Source: Acidipropionibacterium timonense (GTDB lineage: Bacteria > Actinomycetota > Actinomycetes > Propionibacteriales > Propionibacteriaceae). From it: a stretch of 64,000 bases of DNA. The notes below the pieces were generated by a model. That model made no database searches. It saw only the letters and a program-made list of their open reading frames with translations, and was not told the DNA's origin. Shown in pieces: positions 63,685 to 64,000 of this stretch; the stretch's first letter is position 1, and every line of letters starts with the position of its first letter. A program made the position numbers and the translations under genes. The stretch spans positions 62,001-126,000 of the forward strand of contig NZ_LR027558.1 of the NCBI RefSeq assembly GCF_900605005.1, written 5' to 3'.

Positions 63685-64000
63685 ATGGCATCCACCCACA
63701 AGACCTTCACACGGGGCGAGGTGTTGACCTCGGACGACGTGAACAATGCGCTCAACCCCACGACCGCAGACCACATCCCCTACGCCATCGCCACCGGAAC
63801 CGTCACCGTCACCATCAGTGCGTCAGGAACCTCAGGGACAGGCTCTATCACGTTCCCGTCCGGCCGCTTCACGAGCGCGCCAACGGTCATCATCCAGCCT
63901 GCCGACACCGGCTCAGGAGCCAACGCCTGGCAGTGGTTCAGCCAGGCGATCACAGCCAGTGGAGCGACAGCAGTCGTCAACTTGACCCCAGGCACGTCCG
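63685..64000 (+). CDS. Tail-tip or receptor-binding-type protein, N-terminal part
   Basis: Only 105 codons are present before the right edge. The ATG at 63685 follows AGGAGATGAC. After KTFTRGEVLTSDDVNNALNP the chain is rich in short beta strands (TVTVTISASGTSGTGSITFP, then SGRFTSAPTVIIQPADTGSG), resembling H-type lectin domains found in phage tail tips. Host binding is a guess from place and composition. Confidence 0.6.
   Translation, partial: MASTHKTFTRGEVLTSDDVNNALNPTTADHIPYAIATGTVTVTISASGTSGTGSITFPSGRFTSAPTVIIQPADTGSGANAWQWFSQAITASGATAVVNLTPGTS

Overview
The window is about 64 kb of very GC-rich DNA from an actinobacterium. The pointers are a MarP-type protease, a WhiB-like regulator, DUF2510 and DUF4921 proteins, an LCP cell-wall ligase with a long cytoplasmic head, many GTG starts, and apparently leaderless phage promoters. 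A member of the Propionibacteriaceae or a close relative fits best, but the sequence alone does not fix the genus.

Positions 1 to about 48,900 are ordinary chromosome. The left edge holds a truncated MHS-type permease, a 2H phosphoesterase, uppP, a siderophore-interacting flavoreductase, a nitrilase-family hydrolase, marP, idi and an isoaspartyl peptidase. A secreted M23 peptidase follows. From 15,033 down to 8,823 on the minus strand is a dense run: DUF2510 membrane protein, low-molecular-weight tyrosine phosphatase, S51-like peptidase, MprAB-like two-component pair and YibE/F protein. Next come a heterodimeric ABC exporter, a secreted 5'-nucleotidase and a radical SAM/SPASM gene. The radical SAM gene is divergent from a three-gene 2-oxoacid dehydrogenase operon (E1 alpha, E1 beta, E2), with a palindromic operator-like site between them. 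The stretch from 27.6 to 43.7 kb carries GH76, alr, EcsC, aat, pheA, serS, a GalT-like DUF4921 gene, a HAD phosphatase, a WhiB-like protein with an added C-terminal helix-turn-helix, a cation/proton antiporter, an MFS transporter, argG under a probable ArgR site, and a DUF559-type gene bracketed by long palindromes. A quinone oxidoreductase, tRNA-Ser(TGA), galK, an LCP protein, tRNA-Ser(GCT) and tRNA-Arg(ACG) complete the chromosomal part.

From the tRNA-Arg gene to the right edge is a siphovirus-type prophage in HK97-like order: repressor, excisionase/Cro-like regulator, small early genes, winged-helix protein, HNH nuclease, terminase small and large subunits, portal, fused protease-capsid, connector and neck proteins, tail tube, tail chaperones with a probable -1 frameshift, tape measure, distal tail protein and a truncated tail-tip protein. 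The large terminase gene is interrupted by an ISL3-family element plus a second, truncated and inverted ISL3 copy. The whole insertion lies between 8-bp target duplications and removing it restores the frame.

The most interesting point is the left prophage junction. No integrase lies beside the tRNA. Instead the repressor gene points into the tRNA-Arg gene, and its last 13 codons and stop codon are read from the tRNA sequence. This is the layout expected when the attachment site lies inside the repressor gene, the arrangement known as integration-dependent immunity in mycobacteriophages such as BPs and Charlie. It predicts that the integrase lies at the other prophage end, beyond this window.
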